64,000 bases of DNA from Alphaproteobacteria bacterium (lineage in GTDB: Bacteria > Pseudomonadota > Alphaproteobacteria > Acetobacterales > Acetobacteraceae). Position numbers and translations under genes: made by a program. Of this stretch, positions 18,823 through 26,732 are shown in pieces (position 1 is the first letter of the stretch; each line of letters begins with the position of its first letter). The stretch spans positions 1 to 64,000 of the forward strand of contig JADZEB010000004.1 in the NCBI GenBank assembly GCA_020850755.1, given 5' to 3'. A model generated the notes under the pieces. That model saw only the letters and a program-made list of their open reading frames with translations. It was not told where the DNA came from and did no database searches.

Positions 18823-19956
18823 ATGCCGAGCCCGCCCGCACAACGCCAGCCCGAAGCCGCTTCCGATACCGGAGCGGCCGAGGCCGCGCCTGCGGCCATG
18901 CCCGCGCGCACCATCCGCGACGCATCCGCCCTGATCGCCGCCGGCCTGATGCCGGAGGCCGCGCGCGCGGAGATCGAGGCGGTGGCAGGGCGCTACGCGA
19001 TCGCGCTGACACCCGCCGTTGCCGCGCTGATCGCGCGCGCCCCCGATGGCAGCGCCGATCCGGCCGATCCGATCGCGCGCCAATACTTGCCCGATCCGGC
19101 CGAGCTCGCAGCTGCGCCCTACGAGCATCCCGACCCGATCGGCGATGCGGCGCACAGCCCGGTGAAGGGCATCGTGCATCGCTATCCCGATCGCGTCCTG
19201 CTCAAGCCCTTGCTCGCCTGCCCGGTCTATTGTCGCTTCTGCTTCCGCCGCGAGACGGTGGGGCCCGATGGCGGCGTGCTCGGCGAGGCCGAGCTTGCGG
19301 CCGCGCTCGGCTACATCGCGCGCAGCCCGGCGATCTGGGAGGTGATCCTCACCGGGGGCGATCCGCTCATGCTCTCGCCCCGCCGGCTCGGCGCGCTCAT
19401 CGCCGCGCTCGATGCGATTTCGCATGTGCAGGTGATCCGCCTCCACAGCCGCGTGCCGGTGGCCGACCCGTCGCGCATCGACGCGGCGCTGGTGGCAGCG
19501 CTTTCCGCCACCGCCAAGGCGGTGTGGGTGGGCGTGCATGTGAACCATCCGCGCGAACTGGCCGGGCCCGCGCGCGCGGCACTGGCCAGGCTGGCGCAGG
19601 CCGGGCTGCCGCTCGTCTCGCAGACCGTGCTCCTGCGCGGCGTCAACGACGATCCGGCCGTGCTGGAGGAACTGTTCCGCACGCTGGTCGCGGCGCGGGT
19701 GAAGCCCTACTACCTGCACCATCTCGACCCCGCCCCCGGCACCGGCCATTTCCGAGTCCCGCTCGCCCGTGGCCAGGGCATCGCCAGCGCCCTGCGCGGG
19801 CGCGTCTCGGGCCTGGCCCAGCCCACCTATGTGCTCGACGTACCGGGGGGCTTCGGCAAGGCGCCGATCGGCGCCTGCGCCCTGGCCGAGGATCAGGCCG
19901 GACGGTGGCAGGTGACCGACCCGCAGGGCCGCGCCCACACGCTGCCCTTCGACTGA
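18823..19956 (+). CDS. epmB: Lysine 2,3-aminomutase family protein, likely EF-P beta-lysylation enzyme EpmB
   Basis: Radical SAM enzyme converting L-lysine to beta-lysine. It has 377 residues. The Fe-S/SAM motif CPVYCRFC puts the three ligating cysteines at 133, 137 and 140. Further family regions are VILTGGDPLML, IRLHSRVPVADP, VHVNHPREL and the PLP-lysine region GGFGKAPIG near the C-terminus. Sequence alone cannot separate catabolic KamA from EpmB, but the immediate neighbours epmA (divergent) and efp (downstream, same strand) strongly favour EpmB. Confidence 0.9.
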   Translation: MPSPPAQRQPEAASDTGAAEAAPAAMPARTIRDASALIAAGLMPEAARAEIEAVAGRYAIALTPAVAALIARAPDGSADPADPIARQYLPDPAELAAAPYEHPDPIGDAAHSPVKGIVHRYPDRVLLKPLLACPVYCRFCFRRETVGPDGGVLGEAELAAALGYIARSPAIWEVILTGGDPLMLSPRRLGALIAALDAISHVQVIRLHSRVPVADPSRIDAALVAALSATAKAVWVGVHVNHPRELAGPARAALARLAQAGLPLVSQTVLLRGVNDDPAVLEELFRTLVAARVKPYYLHHLDPAPGTGHFRVPLARGQGIASALRGRVSGLAQPTYVLDVPGGFGKAPIGACALAEDQAGRWQVTDPQGRAHTLPFD

Positions 19957-20118
19957 CCGGGCGCGGATGGCGCGCGCCTTGCGCGGCGGCGCAAATCCGG
20001 CTACATCCCCGCCCGCCCGGCCTGCGCCCCTGGCGCGCCGGCCTTCGTTCTTTGCGCCGTTGCCGCCGCGCGCGCCGCACCAGCGCCGCCCCACTCGCTC
20101 CGACCCGAGGCTTCCGCC

Positions 20119-20685
20119 ATGAAGATCCAGGCCAACACGATCCGTCCCGGTATGGTGATCGAGCATGAAAGCCGGCAATGGTCGGTGATCAAGATCCAGA
20201 TCATCACCCCCGGCAAGGGCGGCGCCTTCATCCAGGTCGACATGCGCGACGTGAAGAGCGGCAACAAGACCAACCAGCGCTGGCGCACCCAGGACACCGT
20301 CGAGAAGCTGAACGTCGAGGAGAAGGAGTTCACCTATCTCTTCGAGGCGGACGGCATGCTCACGCTGATGGACAAGGAAAGCTACGAGCAGATCAGCGTG
20401 CCCAAGGAGATCCTGGGCGATGCCGCGCCCTTCCTCCAGGAGAACATGGAGGTGACGGCCGACTTCATCGAGGGCGTGCCGGTAGCGGTGCATCTGCCGC
20501 CGCAGGTCACGCTCACCGTGGTCGAGGCCGATCCGGTGGTGAAGGGCCAGACCGCGGCCAGCTCCTACAAGCCGGCCAAGCTCGACAATGGCGTGCGCGT
20601 GATGGTGCCGCCCTTCATCGAGTCCGGCACGCGCATCGTGGTGCGCACCGAGGATTCGACCTATGTCGAGCGCGCCAAGAACTGA
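20119..20685 (+). CDS. efp: Translation elongation factor P
   Basis: Relieves ribosome stalling at polyproline. It has 188 residues. The loop ITPGKGGAFIQV carries Lys33, the residue modified by the EpmA/EpmB pathway. Further family regions are the KOW-like N-terminal domain and the two OB domains (YLFEADGMLTLMDKESYEQI; GVRVMVPPFIESGTRIVV; RTEDSTYVERA). The target suits this genome, whose TolA and other envelope proteins are very proline-rich. It lies downstream of epmB on the same strand. Confidence 0.97.
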   Translation: MKIQANTIRPGMVIEHESRQWSVIKIQIITPGKGGAFIQVDMRDVKSGNKTNQRWRTQDTVEKLNVEEKEFTYLFEADGMLTLMDKESYEQISVPKEILGDAAPFLQENMEVTADFIEGVPVAVHLPPQVTLTVVEADPVVKGQTAASSYKPAKLDNGVRVMVPPFIESGTRIVVRTEDSTYVERAKN

Positions 20686-20735
20686 CGCGGCGAAGTCGCC
20701 GCGCCACCCCGACACCGCACCAGGTTGAACCCCGC

Positions 20736-21593
20736 ATGCCCGTCCTGTCGCCCGCGCTGACCGTCATGACCGGCGCGGCGCGCAAGGCCGCCAAGCGCCT
20801 GGTGCGCGATTTCGGCGAGGTCGAGCAGCTCCAGGTCTCGGTCAAGGGCCCGTCCGATTTCGTCAGCCAGGCCGATCTGCGCGCCGAGGAGACGCTCAAG
20901 GCCGAGCTTTCCCGCGCGCGCAAGGACTTCGCCTTCCTGATGGAGGAAAGCGGCGCCTCCGGCAACGAGAGCTGGTCGTTCCGCTGGGTGGTCGATCCGC
21001 TCGACGGCACCACCAACTTCCTGCACGGCATTCCGCACTGGGCGATCTCGATCGCGCTGGAGAAGAATCTCGGCCGCGGCAAGGGCAGCGAGATCATCGC
21101 CGGCGTGATCTACAACCCCGCCAGCGACTAGATGTTCTGGGCCGAGAAGGGCGGCGGCGCCTTCCTGAACGATCGGCGCCTGCGCGTCTCCTCGCGCCGC
21201 GAGATGGGCCAGGCGCTGTTCGCCACCGGCATCCCCTTCGCCGGCGTGCCGCGCAAGGCCGAGTTCAGCGCGATCCTTGAAGCGATCATGCCGCAGGTCG
21301 CAGGCGTGCGCCGTTTCGGTGCCGCCGCGCTCGACCTCGCCTGGGTCGCCGCCGGCCGCTACGAGGGGTTCTGGGAGCTCGGCCTCAATCCGTGGGACAT
21401 CGGCGCCGGCATCCTGATGGTGCGCGAGGCGGGCGGCTTCGTCACCACGCCCGACGGCGAGGACCCGCTGCACAAGCGCGACGTGGTAGCCGGCAACATG
21501 CACCTGCACGAGCCCCTGCGCGCGATCGTGGCCGATGTCGTCAAGCGACTGGCCAAGGCACCCAGGGCCGCTACCGCCAGGCCTGGAGCCTGA
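20736..21593 (+). pseudogene. suhB: Inositol-1-monophosphatase family gene with in-frame TAG
   Basis: Hydrolyses inositol phosphates; SuhB also acts with ribosomal RNA transcription. The 286-codon frame is intact except for one TAG at 21129-21131 (codon 132). The first half holds EESG and the metal site DPLDGTTNF (Asp87, Asp90); the second half holds the third metal ligand in NPWDIGAG (Asp221). Around the stop the text is YNPASD-stop-MFWAEKGGGAF, where the family has Glu (GAG to TAG, one base). An ATG follows the stop directly, so reinitiation giving two polypeptides is conceivable. A sequencing error is equally possible. Confidence 0.85.
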
Positions 21594-21807
21594 ATCCCGG
21601 CCCAAGGGTGCGTTCCTCGATCCGCAGGCGGCCCCGGACTGCCTTGCCCCGCCGCCGCCTCTGCGGTTGAGGGGGGCCACCCTTTGGGCTAGGGTTGCGC
21701 CAATGCCGCAGCGCAGAGTCGCGGACGCCCGGATGGGCGGCGCGTGCTTCGCCAAGACGGCTTGCAGTGGCGCCATCCTGAACGGCCCCGGAGGCTCGGC
21801 CAAGTCC

Positions 21808-23421
21808 ATGTCCAGCGCATGCCGCGCGCCCTTTTTCGCAGTGCTCCGCCGGGCCTTGTGCCTGGCCCTGTCGCTTGCCGGCATGCTCGCCGCCGCTGTC
21901 GCGTTCGCGCCCGAGGCCGCGGCCCAGGGCACGCCGAGCTATTCGCGCCTGACGGTGGGCGGCCACGCCGGCCGTGGCGGCGTGATGGTGGATGAAAGCG
22001 TGCTCGCGCGGCTCGGGCCGGCGCTGCGCGCACCGGCGCTGATGTCGCAGCCGACGCACCGCCCGCGCGTCTCGGGGCTCACCCTCGCGCCACGCCTCGC
22101 ACCGCCACCGCGCTGGGCGATGCGCAACGCCCCCATCCGCCGCGGCGCGGTGCGGGTGGCGCAGGGCGACACCGACCTGGCCGAACGTCCGCGCCCGGCA
22201 CGCCGGCGCGTGGCGAGCAGCAGCCGCGCGCGCCAGCTGGCGGCGGCTCGGGCGCAGGCGCGCCGCGTCCCGGTTTCGCTGCAACGCCCTGCGGGCAACA
22301 CGCGGGCGATTCTTGCCGCCGCGGGCGATGCGGGCCTGTCGCCCGCGCGCGTGCGCCAGCGCGGCCGCACCATCATCATCGAGCCGGCGGTGATCGCCGC
22401 GGTGATGCGCGGCCCCGCGCCCGTCGCTGCGGGCACTGCCGCGAATGCCCCATCACCCGCCGAGATGCGCGCACCAATGCCTGCCGCGCCAATGCCTGCC
22501 GCGTCGATGATCGCGCCGGCGGTGGTGGCAAGCGCCGCGCGCGCGCCGGCAGCGATGGCGCCAGCGCCGGCCCCGGCACCGACGCGCAGCGTGGCCGCGC
22601 CCGCCGCCGCGCCCGCGGCACCGGCAGCCACCGCAAGACCCGTCGCGCCGGCCGTGCCGGCGAGCGAACGGCTGGTCCCGCCGCCGCCCGCGCTGGCCGC
22701 GGCCCCACCGCCGCCGCCGGTGATCCCGGCCGCGCCCGGCATCGCCCCGCTCGGACCAACGCCGCTGCCCGGCACGACCACGACGCAACTTGCCCAGGCG
22801 CAGCCCCCGGCCGTTCCCGGCTCGCCCGCCCCTGCGCCGCGCCCCGCCGCACCGCCGCCGGCCGCGCTCCTGCCACAGCCCGCGCCGCAGATCGTCGTCC
22901 CGCCCGCGACACCGCCGCAATCGGCCCCGGCGCCGGCGCGACAGGCCGCGGCACCGGCGGTGCGCCCGCTGAACCTGCCCACCCTCACGCCACCGATTTC
23001 GCCGCCCTCGATCTCGCCGCCGGCGCCGCAGGCGATGGCCGCCGCGCCGGCTGCCCTGCCGGGCGCGATACCGCCCAGCACGGCAACGCCCGCCGCGCTG
23101 ACGCAGGGCGCGGCGCCGACAAGCCTTGTCTTCGCGCCCGAGGGCCTCGTGCTGACCCAGGCCATGCGCGAGGAGTTGCAGCGCCTCGCCCGCCGCATGC
23201 CGAGCAACGAGGCCGTGCGCGTGCAGGTGCTCGCCTACGCCACGGCCCCGGGCAATGACGCGGCGCGGGCGCGCCGCACATCGCTGTCGCGGGCCACGCT
23301 GGTGCGCTCCTTCCTGATCGAACAGGGGCTGCGCTCCACCCGCATCGACGTGCGCGCCCTCGGCCAGCAGGGCAGCGACGGGCCGCGCGATCGCGTCGAT
23401 CTCGTGGTGGGCGGGCCCTAG
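21808..23421 (+). CDS. Exported Pro/Ala-rich protein with OmpA-like C-terminal domain
   Basis: A 537-residue protein starting at the ATG at 21808 after a GGAGG ribosome site. A hydrophobic signal (about residues 10-35, LCLALSLAGMLAAAVAFAPEAAAQ) implies export. A long disordered Pro/Ala-rich middle (about 210-440) follows. The C-terminal 100 residues look like an OmpA/MotB-type peptidoglycan-binding domain: LVFAPEGLVLTQAMREELQRLARRM, RVQVLAYA, RARRTSLSRATLVRSFLIEQGL and STRIDVRALGQ. The typical GHTD signature is missing (LAYA replaces it). It heads a same-strand group with the MotA- and MotB-like genes, spaced 36 and 26 bp. Confidence 0.75.
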   Translation: MSSACRAPFFAVLRRALCLALSLAGMLAAAVAFAPEAAAQGTPSYSRLTVGGHAGRGGVMVDESVLARLGPALRAPALMSQPTHRPRVSGLTLAPRLAPPPRWAMRNAPIRRGAVRVAQGDTDLAERPRPARRRVASSSRARQLAAARAQARRVPVSLQRPAGNTRAILAAAGDAGLSPARVRQRGRTIIIEPAVIAAVMRGPAPVAAGTAANAPSPAEMRAPMPAAPMPAASMIAPAVVASAARAPAAMAPAPAPAPTRSVAAPAAAPAAPAATARPVAPAVPASERLVPPPPALAAAPPPPPVIPAAPGIAPLGPTPLPGTTTTQLAQAQPPAVPGSPAPAPRPAAPPPAALLPQPAPQIVVPPATPPQSAPAPARQAAAPAVRPLNLPTLTPPISPPSISPPAPQAMAAAPAALPGAIPPSTATPAALTQGAAPTSLVFAPEGLVLTQAMREELQRLARRMPSNEAVRVQVLAYATAPGNDAARARRTSLSRATLVRSFLIEQGLRSTRIDVRALGQQGSDGPRDRVDLVVGGP

Positions 23422-23457
23422 CCCGCGCATGCGCCGGCCGGGTCGGACCAAGCAACC

Positions 23458-24597
23458 ATGACACGCCCCACCCGCTTCCTCGTGCGCATGCTGCTGTTCC
23501 TCGCCTCGGTGGCGGCGGTCGCCTACCTGCTGTTCGACGCGCTCGAGCACGCCTTCGCCACGAACCCGGTCCTGAACTCGATCATCCTGGCCGTGCTGCT
23601 GCTGGGCATCGTGTTCAATCTGCGCCAGGTGCTGCTGATCAATCCCGAGGTCGCCTGGATCGAGACCTTCCGCCGTGACCAGCCCGAGGCGAGCAGCCAG
23701 CGCGCCCCGCGCCTGCTCGCGCCCATGGCGCGCATGCTGGCAGACCGGCGCGGCAGCCGCTTCACGCTTTCCGCCACCGCCATGCGCTCGCTGCTCGACG
23801 GCATCGCCTCCCGCCAGGAGGAAAGCCGCGACATCTCGCGCTATCTCACCAGCCTGCTGATCTTCCTCGGCCTGCTCGGCACCTTCTGGGGCCTGCTCAT
23901 CACCATCAATGCGGTGGCCGACGCGATCGGGGCGATGAACATCGCCTCGGGCGATGTGAACGCGCTGTTCGAGCAGTTGAAGAGCGGCCTCGCCAGCCCG
24001 CTGCGCGGGATGGGCACCGCCTTCTCGGCCTCGATGTTCGGGCTGGCCGGCTCGCTGGTGGTGGGCTTCCTCGACCTCCAGGCGGCGGCAGCGCAGAACC
24101 GCTTCTTCAACGACCTCGAGGAATGGCTCGCGGCGCAGACCCGGCTTTCCTCGGGCGCGCTGCCCGCCGACGGCGAAGGCTCGATGCCCGCCTTCGTCCA
24201 GGCGTTGCTGGAACAGACCGCCGAGAACCTGGAGGGCCTGCAGCGCATCCTCGGCCGCGGCGAGGAAGGGCGCGTGCAGGCCAACGCCGCCATCATGCAG
24301 CTTACCGAGCGGCTCGGCACCCTGACCGACCAGATGCGCGCGAGCCAGCAGCTCCTGCTCAAGCTGGCGGAGGGCCAGGCGGAGATCCGCCCGGCGCTCC
24401 AGCGCCTCGCCGCCGCCCCGGCCGAACGCCCGCTCGACGAGGCGACGCGCACCCATATCCGCAACATGGAGATCTACCTCGCCCGCCTGCTCGACGAGGC
24501 GATGAACGGCCGCACCCAGGCCGTGAACGAGATCAGGAGCGAGATCCGCACCCTTGCCCGCACCATCGCCGCGCTGGCCGAGGAGCCGCCGCGATGA
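23458..24597 (+). CDS. MotA/TolQ/ExbB-family proton channel protein
   Basis: Probable ion-channel subunit of an envelope motor. It has 379 residues. Hydrophobic segments lie at about 8-28, 38-58, 132-152 (LLIFLGLLGTFWGLLITINA) and 190-208 (SASMFGLAGSLVVGFLDL); the last two match the paired channel helices of the family (GLLGTFWGL, SPLRGMGTAFSASMFGL). A C-terminal cytoplasmic tail of about 170 residues is helical. It lies 26 bp before the MotB-like gene. It differs from TolQ in length and partner, so it is a separate system from the window's tolQR. Confidence 0.85.
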   Translation: MTRPTRFLVRMLLFLASVAAVAYLLFDALEHAFATNPVLNSIILAVLLLGIVFNLRQVLLINPEVAWIETFRRDQPEASSQRAPRLLAPMARMLADRRGSRFTLSATAMRSLLDGIASRQEESRDISRYLTSLLIFLGLLGTFWGLLITINAVADAIGAMNIASGDVNALFEQLKSGLASPLRGMGTAFSASMFGLAGSLVVGFLDLQAAAAQNRFFNDLEEWLAAQTRLSSGALPADGEGSMPAFVQALLEQTAENLEGLQRILGRGEEGRVQANAAIMQLTERLGTLTDQMRASQQLLLKLAEGQAEIRPALQRLAAAPAERPLDEATRTHIRNMEIYLARLLDEAMNGRTQAVNEIRSEIRTLARTIAALAEEPPR

Positions 24598-24623
24598 CCG
24601 CGCCGCGCGCCCGGTAGGCACCG

Positions 24624-26594
24624 ATGAGCGTCGGTGCGCGCGGCCGCTCCCGGCGCCCGGTCGAAGCGTGGCCGGGCTTCGTCGATGCGCTGTCGACGCT
24701 GCTGATGGTCATCATCTTCGTGCTGATGGTGTTCGTGCTGACGCAGGGCTTCCTGTCGACGGCGCTGTCGGGGCGGGACCAGGCGCTCAACGCGCTCAAT
24801 GCCGAGGTGGCAAGCCTTGGCGAGCAGCTCTCGCGCGAGCGTGCGGACAGCGCGGCACTGCGCGCCGATGTCGCGCGCCTGACCGAGGATGTGCGCCGCA
24901 CCGCTGGTGAGCGCGAGGCGCTGGCGGCGGAACGCGAGCGGCTGACGCGCGAACTGGCACAGGCGACCGAGGCCGGCACCGCGCTCGCCGCCGACCTCGC
25001 CGCCTTGCGCGCCCAGCGCGACCAGCTCACGCGCGAACTGACTGCGGCCACCGCGGCCGGCACCGCGCTGGCTGCCGACCTGGCAGCCTTGCGCGCCGAG
25101 CGCGAGCGGCTGGCGCGCGACCTCGCCGCCGCCGGGCAGGCGCGCGAGACGCTTGCCGCCGAGATCGCCGCGCTGCGCGCCGAGGGCGAGCGCCTGGCCG
25201 CCGAGCGCAGCGCGCTCGAGGCCGACCGCACGCGCATGTCGGCCGAGATCGCCGCGCTCCAGCGCCGCAACGAGGAGACGCTGGCGATGGCCCGTGGGCT
25301 CGAGGAGCAGCTCGGGCTCGCGCGCCGGCAAACCGAGGCCGACCGCGCCACGATCGAGCAGCGCCAGCGCGAACTCGCCCTGCTGAACGCCCGCATCGCC
25401 GAGGCCGAAGCAAGCCTCACCGCGCGCGAGCGGGCGCTGGCGGAAGCCGGCCGGGCACGCGAGGCGGATCGCGAATTGCTGGCCGAGCGCGCGCGTGCCA
25501 TGGCCGCATTGCAGACGCGCATCCGCGATCTGGAGGCATCGCTTGCCGCCGTGCGGCGCGAGGCACGCGACCTGTCCACATCGCGCGACCAGGACGCGGC
25601 CGAGCTTGCCCGCCGCGAGCAGGAACTCGCCCGCGCGCGCGGCAGCCTGACCGAGGCCGAGCGCGCGCTTGCCCTACGCCAGCAGGAGCTGGCGCAGGCG
25701 GTGGCGGCACTCGACCAGACGCGGCGCGAGCTGCAAGCCGATCGCGCCCTGCTTGCCCGGATGCGCGAAGAAATGGCCGCACTCGACCGCGATGTGCAGA
25801 CCGACCGCGCCACCATGACCGCGCGGCTGCGCGAACTTGCGCAGATGAGCGAGCAGGTGCGCGCCCTCACCGCGCTCCGCGCCGAGCTGGAAGCGCAGAT
25901 CCGTGCCGCCGGCGGGCGCGCCCAGACGGCCGAGGCGGCGCTTGCCTCCGAGCAGCGCGTCACCGAGCAGGCGCGTGCGCAGATCGCGCTCCTCAACCGC
26001 CAGATCGCCGAGCTGCGCAACGAGATCGGCCGGCTGGCGGCCGCACTCGATGCCTCGGAGCAGCGCGACCGCGAGCAGCAGGTGCAGATCGCCAATCTCG
26101 GCCAGCGGCTGAATCAGGCGCTGGCGCAACGGGTGGAGGACCTCCAGCGCTACCGCTCGGAGTTCTTCGGCCGGCTGCGCGACGTGCTCGGCAACCGGCC
26201 GGGCATCCAGATCGTCGGCGACCGCTTCGTGCTGCAATCGGAGGTTCTGTTCCCGGCCGGCTCGGCCGACCTCAATGCCGCCGGGATCGGCAGCATCCGC
26301 AACCTGGCCCGGATCGTGCGGGAACTGACCAGCGTCATCCCCGCCGACGTGCCCTGGGTGCTGCGCGTCGATGGCCATGCCGACAACAGCCCGATCCGCG
26401 GGCGCTTCGCCTCGAATTGGGAGCTTTCGGCCGCGCGCGCGATCACGGTGGTGAAGCTCCTGATCGCCGAGGGCGTGCCGGCCGACCGCCTGGCGGCGAC
26501 GGGTTTCGGCGAGTTCCAGCCGCTCGATTCCGCCGACAGCGCGGAGGCGCGCGCGCGCAACCGGCGCATCGAGCTGCGTCTCACCGACCGCTAG
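24624..26594 (+). CDS. MotB-like peptidoglycan-binding protein with long coiled coil
   Basis: Probable stator partner of the preceding MotA-like protein. It has 656 residues. A short N-terminus precedes the transmembrane helix (about 24-45, LLMVIIFVLMVFVLTQGF); Asp21 in WPGFVDALSTLL sits where MotB carries its proton-binding aspartate. A continuous, Glu/Arg/Ala-rich coiled coil runs from about 55 to 500. The OmpA-like domain is at about 525-656 (LFPAGSADLNAAGIGSIRNL; VDGHADNSPIRG; SNWELSAARAITVVKLL; NRRIELRL). The coiled coil is far longer than in flagellar MotB. No flagellar genes are near. Confidence 0.85.
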   Translation: MSVGARGRSRRPVEAWPGFVDALSTLLMVIIFVLMVFVLTQGFLSTALSGRDQALNALNAEVASLGEQLSRERADSAALRADVARLTEDVRRTAGEREALAAERERLTRELAQATEAGTALAADLAALRAQRDQLTRELTAATAAGTALAADLAALRAERERLARDLAAAGQARETLAAEIAALRAEGERLAAERSALEADRTRMSAEIAALQRRNEETLAMARGLEEQLGLARRQTEADRATIEQRQRELALLNARIAEAEASLTARERALAEAGRAREADRELLAERARAMAALQTRIRDLEASLAAVRREARDLSTSRDQDAAELARREQELARARGSLTEAERALALRQQELAQAVAALDQTRRELQADRALLARMREEMAALDRDVQTDRATMTARLRELAQMSEQVRALTALRAELEAQIRAAGGRAQTAEAALASEQRVTEQARAQIALLNRQIAELRNEIGRLAAALDASEQRDREQQVQIANLGQRLNQALAQRVEDLQRYRSEFFGRLRDVLGNRPGIQIVGDRFVLQSEVLFPAGSADLNAAGIGSIRNLARIVRELTSVIPADVPWVLRVDGHADNSPIRGRFASNWELSAARAITVVKLLIAEGVPADRLAATGFGEFQPLDSADSAEARARNRRIELRLTDR

Positions 26595-26605
26595 AGCAGC
26601 GTCCG

Positions 26606-26638
26606 ATCCGGTGGAACCGCCGCGCGGTTCCACCGGAT
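26606..26638. terminator. 13-bp perfect inverted repeat between convergent genes
   Basis: Arms ATCCGGTGGAACC and GGTTCCACCGGAT around the loop GCCGCGC lie just after the MotB-like gene and before the selD stop. No U-run follows. It may terminate transcription from both sides, but it also forms the head of a dispersed repeat (see 26640-26732). Confidence 0.55.
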
Positions 26639-26639
26639 G

Positions 26640-26732
26640 GGACCAGGCCAGGCTGCGCGCAAATCGTCGGTTCCCGGGGCACGGCTTCCGTTTGGCTGAT
26701 GGAGCGCGAACGGAACCTGCCCTAGACCGGGA
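26640..26732. repeat. Dispersed intergenic repeat, copy A
   Basis: The segment from GGCCAGGCTGCGCGCAAATC onward resembles 37152-37244 over about 93 bp (shared blocks CGCAAATC, TCCGTT and GGCTG). Each copy follows a GC-rich hairpin. Copy A runs into the stop codon of selD. It looks like a small non-coding repeat of REP/MITE type. Confidence 0.55.

Noticed and set aside
21129..21131. UAG read as pyrrolysine or another extra amino acid
   Set aside because: No pylT, pylS or similar was seen, and the family has Glu there. A point mutation or sequencing error is simpler.
23458..26594. Zorya-type defence (ZorA/ZorB)
   Set aside because: The channel pair fits loosely, but no helicase or nuclease partner (ZorC/D/E) follows; the next genes are selD and the selenoprotein group.
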